A stretch of 64,000 nucleotides of DNA from Hemibagrus wyckioides (GCF_019097595.1 NC_080714.1:24056759-24120758), one strand, 5' to 3'; positions 48,718-60,370 are shown, counted from the first letter of the stretch. The notes: generated by a model not told the origin, from the sequence alone. A program made the numbers and translations.

Positions 48718-48985
48718 CCCAAGCCATTTGGGATACACTACAATTAAAGTATAAGGATATGGACAGATTAATATAAAAAGGTGTTGGTTAATGCAGTATA
48801 TTAGTAGAATTATATAAATTCTATAAATTCTAAATTAATAAAAATAAAAATATTTTATTGTATTTACAATTTTATCATATAAAAAAAGTAAAATAAATAA
48901 ATAAACAAACCCATTGTCTTGTATTATTTATTTATATATTATTTATTTATTTACTTATTTATTCTACTATTTATTTAATTATTTA

Positions 48986-49016
<31 letters not shown>

Positions 49017-49428
49017 TTTAATTTATTTTCATTTTTATTTTTTTAAATTCATTTTTAATCCAGTTAAGCACATTTAAATAATTAGGTCATCTAGATATTT
49101 TATTGACTTTTTTTTTGTAAAAAGTCACTTCAAAATAAGCCAAAAAAAACCCCTAAAGAAAATAAAAAAATGAATTAAAGAAATAAATGTAGCACTATAT
49201 ATTTTAATTTTTCACCTTTTAATTTTTAGTACATTTTTTATTTTATTCACTTTATTATTAAATTCCTTTTATCATATATATTTATTACTATTATTTCAAG
49301 CTTCATAATGTTAAATTAAATCTGTTAAGACTCCACTGGTTCTGCTCACATACCGTATTCCTGTCACCGATTTCGTTTTTCATGTTTAAGTGACACATCA
49401 TCATAATCATGACAGTGAAATCTCTTAC
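46896..49428. other. Intron 3' of the coding exon: AT-rich with microsatellites
   Basis: Includes CA tracts at 48365-48389 and 48685-48716, a TC tract at 48461-48493 and a TA tract at 48978-49008. Between these lies AT-rich unique DNA. No second coding exon was seen. Confidence 0.5.
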
Positions 49429-49556
49429 CGTGACGGTTTTTATTCGTCCTCCTCCCTTGGTGCAGGTCCAGCCAGAGTGATTGAACAGCAGGCCGCAGAT
49501 TTCTCCCTCTGAACACGGGGTCATCTCACACCACTGCCTGCTTTTCACTATCCGTG
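49429..49556 (-). CDS. tafa5: Coding exon of a TAFA5-like (FAM19A5) secreted neurokine
   Basis: TAFA proteins are small secreted chemokine-like factors of the nervous system. This exon encodes their C-terminal cysteine half. The minus-strand reading starts in phase 1 with a split Ala, then RIVKSRQWCEMTPCSEGE, and ends GGGRIKTVT (42 full codons). The cysteines are spaced CX4CX5CX10C, exactly the end of the TAFA pattern, and WC-M-PC-EGE, SGWTCT and GGRIKT are hallmarks of TAFA5 in particular. The acceptor is a T-rich tract ending GTGTGCAG; the donor is ACG|GTAAGA. Compared with the human protein as I recall it there are several changes between the second and fourth of these cysteines and just after the last one (Thr-Lys-Gly for Thr-Gln-Pro), more than expected for so conserved a gene; it may be the diverged teleost paralogue. 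Extension past the donor in the open frame is intronic. The next exon is probably at 20337; the preceding exons are not in the window. Confidence 0.9.
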
Positions 49557-49774
49557 CTGCACACAAAAAAAACAGAAGGTCACATCTCAGAGGCCTGCTC
49601 TATGTTTCTGCCTCTGACAGAATGACACAAGATGTGTGTGACACATGGAAATACAACCCATGGCATGGTACTACCAACCCTGCTGTGCCTTATAGACAAT
49701 GCATAGGTTTTATTTCAACTTATATGGGTTGGAACTGCTGAGTATTAGTATGGGTGTGTGTGTGTGTGGGGGGG

Positions 49775-49782
<8 letters not shown>
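49557..49782. other. Intron upstream of the coding exon
   Basis: 226 bases between the exon and the TCTA array. Contains the T-rich acceptor tract (as A run 49564-49572 on plus) and a short TG/G run at 49754-49776. Confidence 0.7.
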
Positions 49783-49811
<29 letters not shown>

Positions 49812-50330
49812 GTCTGTCTGTCTGTCTGTCTGTTCATCATCTCAGAATTAAAATGAATCCTAATCTATCTATCTGTAACGTCTGGGACCCCCGCCCTATG
49901 CGGGGCTCGACCCCAGACGCCCGTGGTGTGTGTGCGCACGCCAGCACACGGTGTAATGAGACCCATGCGCAGGATTCAGCGAAGCACTGCTTTTATTACA
50001 TTTAAGACGCGACATAGGGAAACAAACGTAACACAAGACATGGCGTGGTTAACTAAACAAAACAAAACCTAGACCTTAGCTTGGACGTGGAACCTAGCAA
50101 ACAAAAGCCCAACAGAAACCACGGTACAGATAACAATCATGGACAAGGACACAAACACAAGGATCCCTATTTATAGGGGTAGACATTAGGGCTAATGGGA
50201 TACAGGTGACAATCAGGATAGGAACAATAGGAAGAGCGTAACAAAAGACACACAAAGAAGCAGGCTTCCAAGGTTCACCTGCCAGCGCCCTCTCTGGGCC
50301 TGGCAGGGAACTGTCCAGCTGTTCCTGACA

Positions 50331-50383
<53 letters not shown>

Positions 50384-50424
50384 CATCCATCCATCCATCC
50401 ATCCATCCATCCATCCATCCATCC

Positions 50425-50484
<60 letters not shown>

Positions 50485-50515
50485 GTCCATCATCTCAGAA
50501 TTAAAATGAATCCTA

Positions 50516-50610
<95 letters not shown>

Positions 50611-50655
50611 GATCTGTCTGTCTGTCTGTTTATCTCAGAATTAAAATGAATCAGA

Positions 50656-50727
<72 letters not shown>

Positions 50728-50762
50728 GTCTGTCCATCATCTCAGAATTAAAATGAATCCTA

Positions 50763-50845
<83 letters not shown>

Positions 50846-50910
50846 GATCTATCGATCTGTCTGTCTGTCTGTCTGTCTGTCTGTTTATCTCAGAATTAAA
50901 ATGAATCAGA

Positions 50911-50981
<71 letters not shown>

Positions 50982-51026
50982 GATCTGTCTGTCTGTCTGT
51001 TTATCTCAGAATTAAAATGAATCAGA

Positions 51027-51114
<88 letters not shown>

Positions 51115-51145
51115 GTCCATCATCTCAGAATTAAAATGAATCCTA

Positions 51146-51224
<79 letters not shown>

Positions 51225-51281
51225 GATCTGTCTGTCTGTCTGTCTGTCTGTCTGTTTATCTCAGAATTAAAATGAATCAGA

Positions 51282-51364
<83 letters not shown>

Positions 51365-51405
51365 GATCTGTCTGTCTGTCTGTCTGTCTGTCTGCCTGTC
51401 TCTGT
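49783..51405 (+). repeat. TCTA higher-order tandem array
   Basis: TCTA blocks are separated by a conserved spacer CTCAGAATTAAAATGAAT that occurs eight times, at 49841, 50494, 50634, 50741, 50889, 51005, 51124 and 51260. Two spacer types exist: type A is preceded by TCCATCAT and followed by CCTAATC, type B is preceded by TCTG units and TTTAT and followed by CAGAATC. The order is A-A-B-A-B-B-A-B. A CATC block lies at 50382-50427. Units are about 107-148 bp (196 between the first two once the inserted LTR is removed). Confidence 0.95.
49874..50330 (-). mobile_element. Solo LTR inserted in the TCTA array
   Basis: 457 bases of ordinary composition inside the array. On the minus strand they begin TGTCAGGAACAGCTGG and end CCCAGACGTTACA, so the ends are TGT...ACA as in LTRs. 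They contain CCTATAAATAGG (TATA box, about 50170) and AATAAAAGC (polyadenylation signal, about 49995) in the right order and distance. CTATC flanks both sides, compatible with a 5-bp target duplication, although the host repeat makes that uninformative. No internal region or second LTR is present. Probably of Ty3/gypsy type; that class is inferred from form only. Confidence 0.8.
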
Positions 51406-52039
51406 CCATCAGAATACTGTACTGCTCTTGAAACAGCAGGACTTGTGTTGTGTTGTGTTGAGTGATTCTGACACGGATGTACGAGTTGGCGCTATATTTT
51501 TGTTATTCCTGTGTGAAGTTATCGGTTCTGCTCTGCACCAGACGTCACATGAGAATATTACAGTAATGTTTAATAGGAGAAATAAAATTGAATGAATAAG
51601 GGATAACAAGCAGGTCTTGCTGTTCTTTTAGCTTCTGTATCAAAGATTTTCAGCAAATGCAAATATTGGACTCAAAGTTCCAACATGCAATGCAGCACCA
51701 TTATGCTACAACAAAGACGTAGTTTAGCTAGTCATGTGATCTACAAACTGCTTTTTATTGGCATTATTAGCATTGAAGTTGAAGCTTTGGAAGCTGTTCT
51801 CTTTAAGGAGGGGACAGAATGAGGCAAAGGAAAGAATTAAAGCTCTGCTGCATGGCTCAGATGGTACGAGGGATAAATATCCCACTAATGCTGCTAGTGT
51901 ATCAGCCAAACAGGATTGTGGGTAATGTAGCACATGGCAACGAGCACCCAAAACATGTGTATTAGCAGTTTATAGATGCAGCATCCAGCCCTTCGATTAC
52001 ACAATAACACAAACAGGCCTAATCATAATTAAATACGGT
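51406..52039. other. Intronic DNA, nothing recognised
   Basis: Unique sequence; overlapping ORFs at 51409-51609 and 51724-51951 (minus) have no family. Confidence 0.5.
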
Positions 52040-53060
52040 TAGCTCCAGAATTATTGGCACCCTTGGTAAAAATAGGTATTAAAAAATTGGTCATGATTTT
52101 AATCTTGAGCTGAAAATATGAGAGAAATTGAACCTTTGATTGAAGAAAATAAAACTGTGTTGAAGTGCCACACTTGTATTTTGTGCAGTCTCGATTTTTA
52201 ACAAGTCTTCTCCTATAAAGCTTGATGAGAATTAAGAGTAAGGAATTGGAAACACCCTTTAATACAGTGTCTTTTCAAAACTCCAGAGTCCTAGACCCTG
52301 TCTCGTGGACTCTGTTCTTTAGCTCACCCCACATGTTATAATGAGGATTATATCAGGGGATTATGATAGCCAACACTTGACTCTGTGGTCACTGAACCAT
52401 TTGGACATATATTTTGGATCACTCTCCACGAGCTGAAAACTGAGGCGGACAGATTTTCGTTGAAAATCTCCTGGCACTTCAGGGAGTCCTGCAATGCCAT
52501 CTATTCTAACAAGATTCCCATGGCTTTTGAAAGAAAAACAGTTCCAAATCATCACAGATCCTCCACCGTACTTACAGTAATAGCATGGATTAGGCTTTTT
52601 CTGTATAACCATCCTTCTTTTTGACACCAAACTTGAGTGTTTGTTTCCAAAATGCTTTATATTCTGTCTCATTTGAACAGCACCTTGTTCTAGCCGACAG
52701 CATCTAGATGTGCAAAAGGCTTGAATGAGTGCAAACGCTTCTCTTCTGGCATGTCTTCCAAATGGTTTCTTGGCTTCGAGGTGGCATCTGATTGTAGATT
52801 TGGAGAATGGGTGACTCATATTCATTCTTCTGCAAATCAGATCCACCAGCTATGATCCTTCTCGCCTCTTGGAGCCTTCTCCTCATTGTATTTGGGGAAA
52901 AAGAATCTTTTCCGGAAAAAATACACTTTCGTCATCTTCCAGGAATATGCATTACCACTCTGGTTGGGTTGAGTCTCTTCAATATTGCCCAAACCGTGAA
53001 TATGAGAATTTTCTTTTTTTTTTCACTGTCGGACTTATAAGAGTCAACGAACTTTTGTGT
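52040..53060 (-). pseudogene. Decayed Tc1-like transposase gene (family T5)
   Basis: The left terminal repeat reads TAGCTCCAGAATTATTGGCA and CCCTTGGTAAA, a well-known fish Tc1 end. An open frame on the minus strand (52846-52361, 161 codons) keeps recognisable transposase text: the linker and catalytic core with GGGSVMIWNCFS and then ESDPKYMSKWFSDHR. In active relatives the second motif starts Asp-Asn-Asp-Pro-Lys-His; here the catalytic Asp is replaced, so the enzyme would be dead. The N-terminal DNA-binding part is frameshifted in 52850-53040, and the right terminal repeat was not found. Confidence 0.85.
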
Positions 53061-53311
53061 ATTTTTGTTATGAAAGACTAAGGAAATTTCTCCTCTGTTT
53101 CACATCATATCCCCACCCCAATGAAACAAACAAGTCATTAATGACTGCTCAGGTGAGCCCCATACTTGTTCTTCCTCTATATTTCCTTTTCATTAAACAG
53201 TAAATACAAGTTCTATACAGCCGCTGGTACTGACATTCCTTCGCAGTTTAATCCTTACTCCCTCCTCATGGTTATAAATGAGCGAGCATTTAGGCTCTTT
53301 TTCAAGCTCAT

Positions 53312-53607
53312 TTAAAAGAAACTCCTTTAACCAGAGGCTTGTTTTTGGGGGTGCACGTGTTCAGCATTGAATTTAAGTATGATGTTACACTCGACAGTAG
53401 TGGCTCACACCCCTCCCCTCCCCTCCTCACCACCCATTGCCCTGCTAAACACAGAGTCACGATACTCTAGACACAGACACCCAACAGTGTCCTGATTAAT
53501 CATTTAACACATTTGCGGCAAATAAGTAATTCATTTGTTCATACTGATGTCCGATTTCTATTCTTCCTGGCAGAATGTATTATCAGTGAATTGTGAGAAA
53601 GGGTTAA
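53312..53607 (+). mobile_element. TTAA MITE, copy D, internally deleted (family M1)
   Basis: TTAA at 53312-53315 and at 53604-53607 flank the element; it starts AAGAAACTCCTTTAACCAG and ends GAGAAAGGG. Internal blocks match copy A at both ends: TTCAGCATTGAATTTAAG on the left and CAACAGTGTCCTGATTAAT, ATTCATTTGTTCATACTGAT on the right. The middle 200-odd bases are missing and replaced by a short C-rich segment. Confidence 0.65.
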
Positions 53608-55284
53608 AAAGAGACATCTTCTATGAATCCACTCAATTAAAGAGGCCATTGAGAATCTTTAAGCTTTTTAACAACTCTCTTTTGTAGGCTTATAATATGT
53701 TCTTTACCAGACTGCTCCAAAACACATTCTGTACAGTTATCCACTGCATTCAAGATCAGCATTCATCATCTACATCGACAAAGATTTACATTGTAAAATT
53801 TAACAAGTCATGACAAAGCTTCCCCTGCCGTCTGCTGAGGTTTTTTTGTATGTTTTATCTTCCCCAAAGAGCATTACAAGCCGTATATTGATCCACATAC
53901 ACGGTACACCCTTTCATCCAGGGTTGTCATATCTATAAGCGTGATCTCGCTGCCACATACACTTTTGTTTTGTTTAGTAAGCAGGGAAGCCGAAATGAAG
54001 CAGCATGTTTTTAAACCAACGCAGAACAAAGATGTAAGGAGCAGGCCAAGCTCAGCAAACCCACGGGAAAGAAGAGCTATCAGATGCAGCCAGCTTCAGA
54101 TAAACAACCTTTTCTCGGCGGGACAGTAAACAAAAAAAAAAAGCACAAATACAACCGCTCGGTAATGAAAGAAAACAAAGCAAAGCAAAACAATGCCAAT
54201 GTTATTTAACGTCATTTATACCAGAGAGCTCAATTCCGATTGGTCAGAGGGCGATAATTTTCCACAACAGCGTGCCTAGGATAGGAATCTGGCTGCAATC
54301 GCAGGTTTATGTTTAATATGCTACATTATTCGTTCTTCAGGTGCAGCTAACACAGATACTTGTATCAAAAAACACTAAAAATTGTTAACAACTGTGCCTA
54401 ATTGTTGGCAAGGTTTCTGTGAAGTGTTTATTGAGCATTTTAGGAAGGAGTCTGAGGTGAGATAGAACTTTTTATTGAGAAAGTCTTGAGGTCAGAGGAG
54501 GTTCTTGTTAGTGTCTTGGTAACATGATGCTCATTTTTTGTCATAATAAAAGAAAAATAGAATATTCAATCATACCTGTTATAGCATAAGTGATACTATG
54601 AACAAATACAATTAAAATTGGTCATTATTTAATCCATAAAAAGGAGGAGGGAGGAGGAGTTGAAGGGAATTAGACAACAACACGGTGGTGTTTTTCACTG
54701 AAAGGACCAAACCAAAGTTGATTTATTTTTTAGTAACAGCATGTTAAGAGGTTGTTGTGTTTCATCCTTTACTTAATGAATTCATAGACATGACTGCGTT
54801 CAGACCGTGAAGAGGTTCCGTGTGATGAATATGTCTTGGCGGCCATGAATACTTTGTTTCCGCTCAACCACGATAAAATTAAAGTTGTCAAATTAACTCT
54901 GGGTTATAAGAATCCATGTGCTAGTGGAGGAAATTTTAACTCTGTAGAATTTTAACACTAGACACCAGGATACAGAGAACTGCCAAGGCCACACACCTGA
55001 TAAACACCCATGCACTGATAAGTTTATCCCTCCTTAGCCAGCTGATTCTCAAATTCATCAGCTCATTATCAAGCCCCTGGGTTGAATCAGGCCTAGTGGA
55101 AAATAAACAAACATACAAAAAAAACCAGCACTGATGCAGAGAGAGGAATTACGGGAGCGATATCAGTTTTGGCTGTGTAATTTGGCCGAGGCTTACGCTG
55201 CATTCATGACCAAGTGGGAACTGGGGGGGAAATCCAATTTGAGTAATTTCCACTTAGAATGTTGCTCAATTTCTAAGTGTTGCA
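53608..55284. other. Intronic DNA with a possible further repeat
   Basis: About 54215-54330 (CGATTGGTCAGAGGGCGATA, GCTGCAATCGCAGGTTTATG) resembles 41300-41370 (AACAGCAGCTCTGACAGCAG, CTGGCTGCAAGGTTTG), suggesting a low-copy dispersed repeat. The rest is unique. ORF 53941-54129 has no family. Confidence 0.4.
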
Positions 55285-55410
55285 AATCATTGGTAGCTCT
55301 GTGGTTAAGATGTTGGAATACTGAGAGAAAGATTATGATTTTAAATCCCAGAACTGGCAAGCTGCCACTGCTGGGCCCTTGAGCAAGGCCCTTAACATTC
55401 AACTGCTAAG
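55285..55410 (+). mobile_element. S1 SINE, tail-truncated
   Basis: Head GGTAGCTCTGTGGTTAAG (tRNA-like A box), then ATTTTAAATCCCAGAACTGG in place of the B box, then GCAAGCTGCCACTGCTGGGC and CTTGAGCAAGGCCCTTAAC. The L2-like tail is missing. Confidence 0.8.
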
Positions 55411-57639
55411 TTGAATGTTGAATGCACCTAATGTTGTATATGTTATTTTAATATCGCAGCACCATAACTATAACATATATAACAGTATCAATTTTCACAA
55501 ATTCCTATTTGTCAGTAATATATTTTAAAATCACCAACTACAAGAAGCTGCACAGTTCCATGCTTTGTGAGTGAGTCGTATTAATGCTGAATTATCATCG
55601 CCAACATCCTACATTGGCTTTTTAAATGAATGAATCATTAACTAAACAACACTTTTGGGTGCTTTTCAAGGCTGTTTGGGAGATTGTTATCCACACAGAT
55701 GCTAATCAGGCATTGGATTAGAGTGAGCCTTCATTTTTAATGACCTCAAACAGTTTGAGAATCGTGTTACTGATGTATTGTTAAATAGATCACTTTCTCT
55801 TCGGTAATGTCGGCACATTGTGATTGAACAGTAACATTTCATTTCAGTAATCTCATTCTATTTATTCTGTACCTACATCGTATTTCTATTGTTTCTTTTT
55901 TTCACCGTAGTTCTTAAATTTAGTTTATTTATATGCACAGTCTAGCAGAGAAGGTCAGATTTTCATACTGCATATTGCATATTTCCTACAGTATACTGTA
56001 TACAACTGTGCACATGACAAATGAAAATATTAAATTGTGTAAATAATGGAAAAGGGTATTTCAAAGCAGGAAAATCCCAGTTTTCTAGAAGCAAACATTA
56101 ATCTAAAATCAAGGCTACATGGCTTTCAATTTGGAAAAGGGACCAAGTGTTGGTCCAAAAAGTTGCAGAAAAAGTGACTAGAAGACAGATGGACAGATGC
56201 AGTGTGTAATTTTTATGCTCCTTCTGCAGTCTTGCAAAAGAAAAGGTCAGGTCAAAGCACGCTCACAATCTGGGAAACGCATATGCTTTTACGATCTCCT
56301 CAGCCAGTAGGGATGTATAAGGTATGTATGAGGCAATTTGATCTATTACTACTACTATGTATTCACTACCCTGTCGTCTGTTTGTTTGATGGACAGTCTG
56401 TAAACAGCTTGGAGTGTTCAAGGCTGGCAGAAGTTCACTTACAAACGGTTTTTGAACACCACCTTGGGGATTGCCACCCAAAAGATTTTTGCAGAAACAA
56501 CTGTAGTGGACAAAAAAATTCTAAATAGACTAAGAAAAATATGCTAATAAGTATACAGAATTAAGCTAAGCATTGTTCTCTATGCTTTGGAAAGTATGAA
56601 ATCTTATGGAAGTGCTGTTCAAAGTACATTTTAATCATTTATGTTTTTAAACTGGGCTTGTAGAGGCCATCCATGGAAAACTTGGCAGAAATTAATCTTG
56701 GCCTTGGAGGAATCTACACAGTAAAAGCCTGTTCTCCACTGGCTATCATTTTTTAGTCTAATTTGTGTCCGGGGAAAGCATCTTGGCTTCTTGCTGCTTC
56801 ATTTATTCTGAAAACAGAGAGGAATAAAAGAAAAAGAAATAAAAGAGAGAGAGGGAGAAAGAGAGAGGCCTGAGACCTCCAGCCTTAATCTCCCCCTACC
56901 CCAAACTCCATCAGCACAAACGTCATTTCTGCTGAGCTCCAGCTGAATCCAAAGCACAGCAACACTGGGAAATCCATGGCCAAATGAAGACAGATGGTAG
57001 TGTCTCTGCCATTTCAGACAGTTAGCACGAGCTTCCCTGGACACCTTCCCACACCAGATACACTCTTACAGCTTCTGCCTGCATTTCAAACAAGATATTT
57101 ATGACCAATAGAGACAAAATTATCTCCCATCTTCTGCTTTAAACACATTTTAGCTTTGAAATTATAATCCCCAAAGAGAGTCTCAGCAGTCTACATTGTT
57201 CTGCATTTAGGTCTGTTTCAGAGATGATGTAAATATTCGATCAACCTAATTAGCTCATTGTACAAAATATGCCTTGAATATGTTTAGGACCAAAATACAT
57301 CTCCATCTAGGCCACCCAGGGAGAGCAGATCAGTGGTTTCAAGCCAACGTAGACGGCAGTGGATATTTCTGGATGCTTTAGGCCTAAATTACCTTCGAAA
57401 CATGCAAATCTCTTTGGCTGGGATATACAGTATACAAATGCTCAGTCAGAGACCGCACAGCATGTTGCTGGACTCCGCAGCAGATACCTCTAGTGTTTGT
57501 CACCACATTTTGTTTGTCCTACATTTGTACTGACAGACACGTTTATATTTCTTACATATGGAACTTTAGATTTATTGCTGGAAGAATTTCCTAACAGACA
57601 TGCCAACTGATATATTGTGTTAGCATTGCCAACCTTCGG
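55411..57639. other. Intronic DNA, mostly unique
   Basis: No exon seen on the minus strand. A repeat-free block at about 56690-57060 could be conserved non-coding DNA. ORFs at 56202-56528 (plus) and 56799-57044 (minus) have no family support. Confidence 0.45.
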
Positions 57640-58880
57640 TGTTTAGGTTGATAAAAATTTGTACGTGAATATGGAGTGTCTGTCTGAGCACAGGGCAGCA
57701 TAACCGTGTGAAACTGCCAGCCAAATTATTTCAGCTATCTATCTATATTTAACAGTGAAAGACAAGAAACACAAAGATCAAATCTGTTATATAACACAAA
57801 TATCATATTCCAGGTTAGCACACGTCTGCTAGGCTAGCTTTAACAGTGAAGCGTGTAAACATGTAAATATGTAAATATCCTCTCATTAATCTTGTCAGGT
57901 CAGCAAGCTGACTGTTAATATTGTATACATTTATTACAGAAAAATGTAATTATGATGTTAAAATTCCCCTCAGAAATAAACATAAAGATCAAATCTGTCA
58001 TATATCAGAAAGAGCACATCTCTGCTAGGTTATCTTCAGCAGTGAAGATTATAAATATGTAAATATCCTCTCATTAATCATGTCAGGTTGTATCATGTAA
58101 GCTAGTGATAAAAAAAAAAAAAAAAGTAATTCATTATGTTAAAAACTCCTCTCAGAAATCCTGTCAGGTTAGCTTATGATAGCTAGCTGACTATGTTTAC
58201 CATTGAGGATTATAAACATTTTTGAATATGAGTTAAACATTTAAAACATTTTTTTCTCACAGGAATACATGTTTAACATCTAAACGTTTATGACTACGAC
58301 TTAAAAATCCTCTCTGAAATCATATTCGATTAACTCATTCTAGCTAGCGGACTAGCTTTATCAGTAACAATTAAAGATCCTATTCTGTCGAGTTAGCTCA
58401 TGTTCATCCTAGCTACCACTGATCTTTATAGACATTTCTGAGCAGGATTTAAAAATTCTTATAGAAATCCTGACAGGATAACTTATGTCACTTAATATGA
58501 CTTAAAAATCCTCTCAGAAATCATGTTGGGTTCTATATTACTGACTCGCTTTAGCGAAGAATATAAACCTTTTACTTTAAAAACTCTTTCAGAAGCCACA
58601 GCAAAGAAAATGCTCATGTTTACAAGTTGGCAAACTTTAGTAATGTAAAAGATTGTAAACATCCATAAACATCCCTTCAGAAAATCTCTCTCTCTCTCTC
58701 TCTCACTCTTTTAGCTCATACTAGCATTAATGATTAATGCTCATAATGAGTTCACAAAATTCTCTTAGGTCCTGTCAGATTAGCTGATGTTAGCTATAGT
58801 TGCCTATGTTTACTAGTTAAGATTTTAACACCCATTGGGAGTTTAAATTCTCTCAGGAATCAAGTCAGATTAGCTTGTAT
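57640..58880 (+). repeat. Degenerate tandem array (about 100-150 bp units)
   Basis: Recurring phrases AAATATCCTCTCATTAATC, CTCTCAGAAATCCTGTCAGG, TTAGCTTATGATAGCTAGCT and GATTATAAACAT appear again and again with many changes and indels over about 1.2 kb. This is an old, diverged array. A TC tract (58686-58706) is embedded. Confidence 0.7.
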
Positions 58881-60225
58881 TAGCTAGCTAGCAAGCAGGT
58901 GATGATGTTTTCATATCATTTCAAAGGGACAGACACGCATTTACTATAAAGCTACAGAGCTTTATTTTTTATAGCCTCTGCTCTTAAAAAATCCTCAAGG
59001 GTTGTTTGATTAGCTAAGAGTCCCTAGCTTCCTAAAGGGGATTTAATCTGAAGTTTCTCTGATGGGAAAGCTCTCTGTTATAAGGCTCTATATAGTTTAA
59101 GTTCCCCCAAGAGAAAAAGGGTTCTAGATTCATTTCGCCGTTTTTTTTTTTTTTTTTTAAGCACAATGATTACATGTTGTGTTTGAAATTTAATAGTCTA
59201 TTTCCTGTGTTTATTAAAAAGAAAACAGGAAATTATTTGCATTTGGTGGAAATTAACAAACTGGGTTTATTGGAAAAAAATATTGCAGCAGTTACAAATT
59301 ATATCTGTGCCAAGGGACACGATCAGAATATCTGCAACGAATCATCAGAATTATCAATTTTGTGAAAGAGCTGGGTGCAGGATTATTAAAAAAGTGTAAC
59401 CATCTATATGTATCATGCCATTTTACTATACATACAGTATATGTTGTATGGTGCCTATTTTTATATGTGGCAAAAGATTTAATCAGTTCATTTTGCATTT
59501 GTTTAGTGCAGGTGTGTGGATGTTTATACAGATGCACCAACATGCCGAGCACCGTGCAGGCTGCCTCATGGGAAGCCACAAGCCTCTGGCATCGTTAGCT
59601 GCTTGTAGGTGGCACAAAATGTCCCTGTTTAAGGAATTCTCCCAGTTTGGTGCTTACTGTATATAGGGCAGGCAAACAAAAAGTCCCAACATGCATTCAG
59701 GGATGCGAGAACAGCAGTACAAAAAGCTCCAGAGAGGAGAGCGGGCCACCCACTGATACACTGCCAGAGCAATAAGCGTTTCCGTGGAACAACGGATAAG
59801 ATCTCAGGAGGCCACAGAGGGATGTGACTCATCACTGTGCTGACACACGACTGCTCAGAGATTCCTTGCTTCCCAGTGGCTGCTTAAATGCAGCACATGA
59901 GCCATCTTTCTCCTTCTCTCTGATCTGAAAGCCCCCTACTGCTGAGAATCCTGTCTTCCTAAATCCTGAGACCCAGCCTGCCATCTGTCCCTTGGCACCA
60001 CCTGCTAAGCCCTTACCTAAAAACTCTCATGCACGCAGGAAATGATGGGAAAAAATAGATGAATGAATGGACGGATGGATGAGCAGACACAAGCAGATGA
60101 ACAGACGAACAAATTGCATAGACTGAATGAGTTTTTTCCTCATTGCTACACTGCAGAACAATTGTGTGTGTGTGTGTGTGTGTGTGCGTTCGTTCGTTAA
60201 AAGGAGACTGCATGAGCAACAGGCC
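58881..60225. other. Intronic DNA with a T run and a TG microsatellite
   Basis: T run at 59137-59158; TG tract at 60162-60186. The overlapping ORFs (59292-59579 minus, 59362-59598 plus, 59415-59666 plus) exclude each other and none is recognised. Confidence 0.5.
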
Positions 60226-60370
60226 TTAATGGCCTTCCACTAATGAAGCATGAACACAGCAGCAAAAGCCAATAAAAACCAATTTCCCCCAGCTGTAATT
60301 ATACCAGTCTCTTAGTTAATTACGCTGGTCTTGGCGTTGCAAAAAGACGCTAACGTCCTTAGCAAGGAGT
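60226..60370. promoter_or_regulatory. Candidate conserved non-coding element
   Basis: A compact unique block with CAGCTGTAATTATACCAG and TTAGTTAATTACGCTGG: two palindromic TAATTA homeodomain sites 21 bases apart and a CAGCTG E-box. It lies in the presumed intron of the TAFA5-like gene. Confidence 0.4.

Noticed and set aside
55680..55710. Minus-strand text ending SICVD, similar to the end of the preceding TAFA exon
   Set aside because: Not followed by a splice donor, and upstream residues lack the family pattern.
59930..60020. Minus-strand text reading AKGQMAG, similar to the KGQIAG motif of the preceding TAFA exon
   Set aside because: The match ends after seven residues; the required cysteines and Thr-Thr-Arg do not follow and there is no suitable donor.
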